Below are positions 60,977-64,000 of a stretch of 64,000 nt of DNA, in pieces. The DNA comes from Burkholderiales bacterium 67-32 (GTDB lineage: Bacteria; Pseudomonadota; Gammaproteobacteria; Burkholderiales; Burkholderiaceae_B): the NCBI GenBank assembly GCA_001898625.1, contig MKUP01000026.1:186001-250000 (forward strand), in the 5' to 3' direction. A program made the position numbers and the translations under genes. Position 1 is the first letter of the stretch. Every line of letters starts with the position of its first letter. Under the pieces are notes generated by a model that saw nothing but the letters and a program-made list of their open reading frames with translations, made no database searches and was not told the origin of the DNA.

Positions 60977-61948
60977 ATGGATATGACCAAACTGCTGTCC
61001 GTGCTGTTGCCGGGCCTGCTCTGCGCGACGTCCTTCGAGGCTGTCGCCCAGGCCTATCCGAACCGGCCCATACGCCTGGTGGTGGGCTACGCGCCAGGCG
61101 GAGGCACCGATTCGCTTGCCCGGGTATTCGCGGACAAGATTTCCCAGGGGCTGGGCCAGCCTGTCATCGTGGACAATCGTCCAGGGGCCGCGGGCAACAT
61201 TGCCAGCGACTACGTCGTGCGTGCCGCGCCCGACGGCTATACGATCCTCATGGGAAACGTCGGTCCGATGGCGGTCAATCCTTATCTATACAAGTTGTCG
61301 TTCGATCCGATGCGCGACCTGGCGCCGGTCACGCTGCTGGCGACCGCGCCGCTGTTGGTGGTGGTCAATCCGAAACTCCCGGTACAGACGCTGCAGGACC
61401 TGGTCGCTCTGGCTCGCCGGCAGCCCGGCAGGCTGAGCTATTCGTCCGCCGGGGTCGGATCGTCGAACCATCTTGCCGGTGCATTGTTCAACATCGAGGC
61501 GGGAACCGACATCGTCCACGTTCCCTACAAGGGCGCGGCGCCCGCCGTGACGGACTTGATCTCCGGCCAGGTGCAACTGTCTTTCCAGACCCTGCCGTCG
61601 GTCGGGAGCAACGTGAAGGCCAACATGCTGAGGGCGCTGGCGGTGACCAGCGCGACGCGATCTTCCGCGTATCCCGAAGTCCCGACCGCCGCCGAGGCCG
61701 GCCTGAACAATTTCGAGGTCAGCGCCTGGTATAGCATCGTCGTGCCGGCCGGCACGCCGCGTCCCATCATCGACCGTCTACATGACGAGTTCGTCAAGGC
61801 GCTGAATCAGAAAGAAGTCGTCGAAAAGCTCCGGACCGAGGGGGCGGTGCCGGCGGGAACCACGCCGGAACAGTTCGGCGAGTTCATGCGGGCCGAGTCC
61901 GGGAAATGGGGCCGGGTTGTCAAAATCTCTGGCATGAAGGCGGATTGA
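60977..61948 (+). CDS. Bug-family binding protein (CoA-ligase operon)
   Basis: 323 aa. Signal peptide to about FEAVAQA. Canonical motifs RLVVGYAPGGGTDSLARVF, VDNRPGAAGNIASDYV, RAAPDGYTILMGNVGP and VPYKGAAPAVTDLISGQ. It lies 4 bp after the second hydratase gene, and its stop directly abuts the ligase beta ATG, so it is firmly within the operon. Confidence 0.9.
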   Translation: MDMTKLLSVLLPGLLCATSFEAVAQAYPNRPIRLVVGYAPGGGTDSLARVFADKISQGLGQPVIVDNRPGAAGNIASDYVVRAAPDGYTILMGNVGPMAVNPYLYKLSFDPMRDLAPVTLLATAPLLVVVNPKLPVQTLQDLVALARRQPGRLSYSSAGVGSSNHLAGALFNIEAGTDIVHVPYKGAAPAVTDLISGQVQLSFQTLPSVGSNVKANMLRALAVTSATRSSAYPEVPTAAEAGLNNFEVSAWYSIVVPAGTPRPIIDRLHDEFVKALNQKEVVEKLRTEGAVPAGTTPEQFGEFMRAESGKWGRVVKISGMKAD

Positions 61949-63088
61949 ATGTATCTCCTGGAACATGACGCCAAGTGGCTGCTCGAGTCGGCGTCGGTGA
62001 ATGTGCCGCCCGGCACGTTGCTGGAGCAGGGAGGCACCCTGGATTTGTCCGCGCTGCCCGAGGGGCCGTGGATGGTCAAGGGGCAGGTCGCCGCGGGCGG
62101 CCGAGGCAAGGCGGGATTGGTCCGGAAGGCGGCGACGGTGGACGAGGTGGCGCGCTGCAGCGAGGCGATGTTCGGCACCCTGCTCAAGGGCAAGCGGGTC
62201 GAGGCCGTGCGCGTCGAACGACAGGTCGCCGCTGTCGCCGAGGTCTATATCGCCTTGATGGTAGACGCCGCAGCGGGCGGCGTGAGGGTGATCGTCTCGG
62301 AGCAGGGAGGCATGGAGATCGAGTCCGTTGCGCCGCAGGATCTGCGCTCGGAAACGGTGGCTGCCGACGCTCCCGCGGTCGTTGCCTGCGTCGAGCGGTT
62401 GGTCCGGGGCATGGCGGCTGCCAAGGCCGCGGCGCTGGCGGAGGCAGCGCGAAAGCTGGCGGCGCTGTTTTTCCAGAGCGAAGCGTTGCTGGTCGAGATC
62501 AATCCGTTGTTCGTCATGGCGGACGGCGGTTGGGTCGCCGCCGACGCCAAGATCGTGACCGATGACAACGCGCTCGCCCGCCAGTCGGGGTTGCAGCGGT
62601 TGCTGGGCGCCCGCGCCGCGGCCTATCCCGAGGCCTGGCTCAAGCAGGAGCATGGTTTTGACTACGTCGTCGTCGATCCCGAAGGGCAAATCGGCCTGCT
62701 TACCACCGGCGCGGGTCTTTCCATGATGCTGATCGACGAGTTGCGCGCCGATGGACTGCGTCCTTACAACTTTCTCGACATCCGCACCGGCGGCTTTCGC
62801 GGCGATCCGGCGCGCCTCGTGTCGGTGCTGGGGTGGCTCGGCGAGGCACCGTCGGTGAAGGCTGTCCTGATCAATATATTCGCCGGGATTACCGATCTGG
62901 GCGAGTTCGCCGCGCTGCTGCTCGACGCTCTCCGGCAAGCGCCCGCGCTGCGGGTGCCGATGGTCGCCAGGCTGGTCGGCACCAACCTCGAGGCCGCGCA
63001 AGTCTTGCTCGCACAGGCGGGCATCCCGATCTATACCGAACTCGATCCGGCCATCGCACATCTGCGCAGACATCTCGAATCATGCTGA
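61949..63088 (+). CDS. Succinyl-CoA ligase-like beta subunit (ADP-forming acyl-CoA synthetase)
   Basis: 379 aa. ATP-grasp N-terminal half (PWMVKGQVAAGGRGKAGLVRKAATVDEV; LVEINPLFVMADGGWVAADAKIVTDDNALAR) and C-terminal CoA-ligase half (LLTTGAGLSMMLIDEL, PYNFLDIRTGGF, INIFAGITDLGEFAALL). Similar in plan to SucC, but divergence and operon context with hydratases and Bug suggest a different acid (malate-CoA-ligase-like or a dedicated substrate). Overlaps the alpha gene by 7 bp. Confidence 0.83.
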   Translation: MYLLEHDAKWLLESASVNVPPGTLLEQGGTLDLSALPEGPWMVKGQVAAGGRGKAGLVRKAATVDEVARCSEAMFGTLLKGKRVEAVRVERQVAAVAEVYIALMVDAAAGGVRVIVSEQGGMEIESVAPQDLRSETVAADAPAVVACVERLVRGMAAAKAAALAEAARKLAALFFQSEALLVEINPLFVMADGGWVAADAKIVTDDNALARQSGLQRLLGARAAAYPEAWLKQEHGFDYVVVDPEGQIGLLTTGAGLSMMLIDELRADGLRPYNFLDIRTGGFRGDPARLVSVLGWLGEAPSVKAVLINIFAGITDLGEFAALLLDALRQAPALRVPMVARLVGTNLEAAQVLLAQAGIPIYTELDPAIAHLRRHLESC

Positions 63089-63981
63089 TCAATCCACGCA
63101 TAGACCATCGTACCCCCATCATCGTCTACGGCATGTCGGGGCGGGCGGGCAGCATGCACACCCGCTTGATGCGCCGCTACGGTACGCGCATCGTCGCGGG
63201 CGTGTCGTCCCGGCCAACGGCCGACGAGGTCGATGGCATCCCGTTGTTCGCCGACTGCCGGAGCGCGGTGGCGGCGACCGGCGCCAGCACTTGTGTGGCG
63301 TTTGTCGGCGCCTATCACTTGCTGAACGCGATCGAGGAAATGGTAGCCAGCGGCATCCGCTATCTGGTGACACCCACCGAAGGCCTGCCGGTGCACGATG
63401 CATTGCGCGCCAGGCAGCTATCGGCCGCTGCGGGTGTCCTGTGGATAGGCGCATCGACGCCGGGCATCGCCGTCGCGGGTGAAGCCAAGCTCGGTTTCCT
63501 GCCCGATGCCTCGCTGCGGCCGGGCCGGCTGGGGCTGATGTCGAAGTCCGGCACGCTGTCGTACGAGGCCGGCTACAGGCTTGCCCAACGCGGTGTGGGA
63601 ACCTCGGTATGGGTAGGGGTGGGCGGCGATCCGGTGAAAGGCCTGCGCTATGCCGACCTGGTGCCGTTCTACGCCGCGGACGAAGGTACGGACAGCCTGC
63701 TGATCATCGGTGAAATCGGCGGGCATGAGGAAGAGGAGCTCGCGGCGTCCTTGCTGAGCCACGGTTTCGTCAAGCCGGTCTATGCGCTCATTGCCGGCCG
63801 CACGGCGCCGGAAGGCGTGGCGATGGGGCACGCGGGGGCGCTGGTACATGGGAATCACGGGACCTTCCAGGCAAAGAAGGCGGCACTGGAAAGCGCCGGC
63901 GTCCTCGTGTTCGATTCCTTGGCGGGGATGGTGGATACCATCTCGGCGGCCAGTCTCCCCGCCGGCGCATCTGCTACGTGA
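63082..63981 (+). CDS. Succinyl-CoA ligase-like alpha subunit
   Basis: 299 aa. CoA-binding Rossmann start IIVYGMSGRAGSMHTRLMRRYGTRIVAGV, TPTEGLPVHDAL, GIAVAGEAKLGFLPDASLRPGRLGLMSKSGTLSYEAGYRL, and the phospho-histidine loop GRTAPEGVAMGHAGALV. All catalytic features of SucD-type subunits are present. It pairs with the overlapping beta gene. Confidence 0.85.
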   Translation: MLINPRIDHRTPIIVYGMSGRAGSMHTRLMRRYGTRIVAGVSSRPTADEVDGIPLFADCRSAVAATGASTCVAFVGAYHLLNAIEEMVASGIRYLVTPTEGLPVHDALRARQLSAAAGVLWIGASTPGIAVAGEAKLGFLPDASLRPGRLGLMSKSGTLSYEAGYRLAQRGVGTSVWVGVGGDPVKGLRYADLVPFYAADEGTDSLLIIGEIGGHEEEELAASLLSHGFVKPVYALIAGRTAPEGVAMGHAGALVHGNHGTFQAKKAALESAGVLVFDSLAGMVDTISAASLPAGASAT

Positions 63982-64000
63982 GGATCGACGGCAGCGAGGG
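63978..64000 (+). CDS. Possible start of a further operon gene (truncated by window end)
   Basis: A GTG at 63978 overlaps the alpha-subunit stop as GTGA, a coupling style used repeatedly in this window. It opens a frame reading VRIDGSE to the edge. Too short for identification. Confidence 0.2.

Overview
High-GC chromosomal DNA that fits an Alcaligenaceae betaproteobacterium (Bordetella/Achromobacter type). This is inferred from five solitary Bug-family (tripartite tricarboxylate, TTT) binding proteins, a ribF-ileS-lspA / coaBC-X-dut housekeeping block, clpS-clpA, rhlE, and many GntR- and LysR-controlled aromatic or organic-acid operons. I see no tRNA, rRNA, CRISPR array, insertion sequence or prophage. 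The accessory content is metabolic, plus two toxin-antitoxin (TA) pairs.

Layout. 1-2690: end of a bacterial alpha-2-macroglobulin gene followed by pbpC. 2828-6487: beta-ketoadipate block (pcaI, pcaJ, maleylacetate reductase, pcaF) behind a strong promoter carrying a PcaR/PcaU-like operator. 6561-11773: on the minus strand an exported intradiol dioxygenase, a LysR regulator, and a hydroxyquinol 1,2-dioxygenase / NTF2-like / Bug operon, with a RutE-type nitroreductase gene on the plus strand. Together these give a lower hydroxyquinol route: hydroxyquinol to maleylacetate to 3-oxoadipate to succinyl-CoA plus acetyl-CoA. 11952-17855: DUF192 protein, cold-shock protein, clpS-clpA, rhlE. 18061-21093: ehuBCDA ectoine-type importer. 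21192-28873: OmpR/HK two-component system and a heavy-metal RND efflux operon. 28980-30149: solitary LivK-like binding protein. 30196-30812: HigBA-like TA module. 31066-37318: operon for a three-part biotin-dependent acyl-CoA carboxylase with GntR, Bug and CaiB-type CoA-transferase. 37305-37904: DUF2239 gene. 38014-44873: HpcH aldolase divergent from a Rieske oxygenase / FAH hydrolase / PrpD / Bug / SDR operon. 44887-53125: GntR gene, dut, a small membrane protein, coaBC, a Phd/RelE TA pair inserted antiparallel, lspA, ileS, ribF. 53160-58175: tandem-wHTH GntR divergent from Bug plus two PrpD paralogues. 58197-63981: LysR divergent from two enoyl-CoA hydratases, Bug, and succinyl-CoA-ligase-like beta and alpha subunits.

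The recurring design is a catabolic operon carrying its own Bug binding protein and a private regulator, without TTT membrane subunits nearby. Best leads for undescribed biology are the carboxylase/CoA-transferase operon (31066-37318), the Rieske/PrpD operon without a reductase (38934-44873), the tandem PrpD operon, and three sequence-level signals: a 13-bp operator-like word shared by the ehu and DUF2239 promoters, a 15-bp word shared by the higBA and GntR/Bug promoters, and a repeat of about 77 bp that directly follows the stop codons of clpA and ribF.
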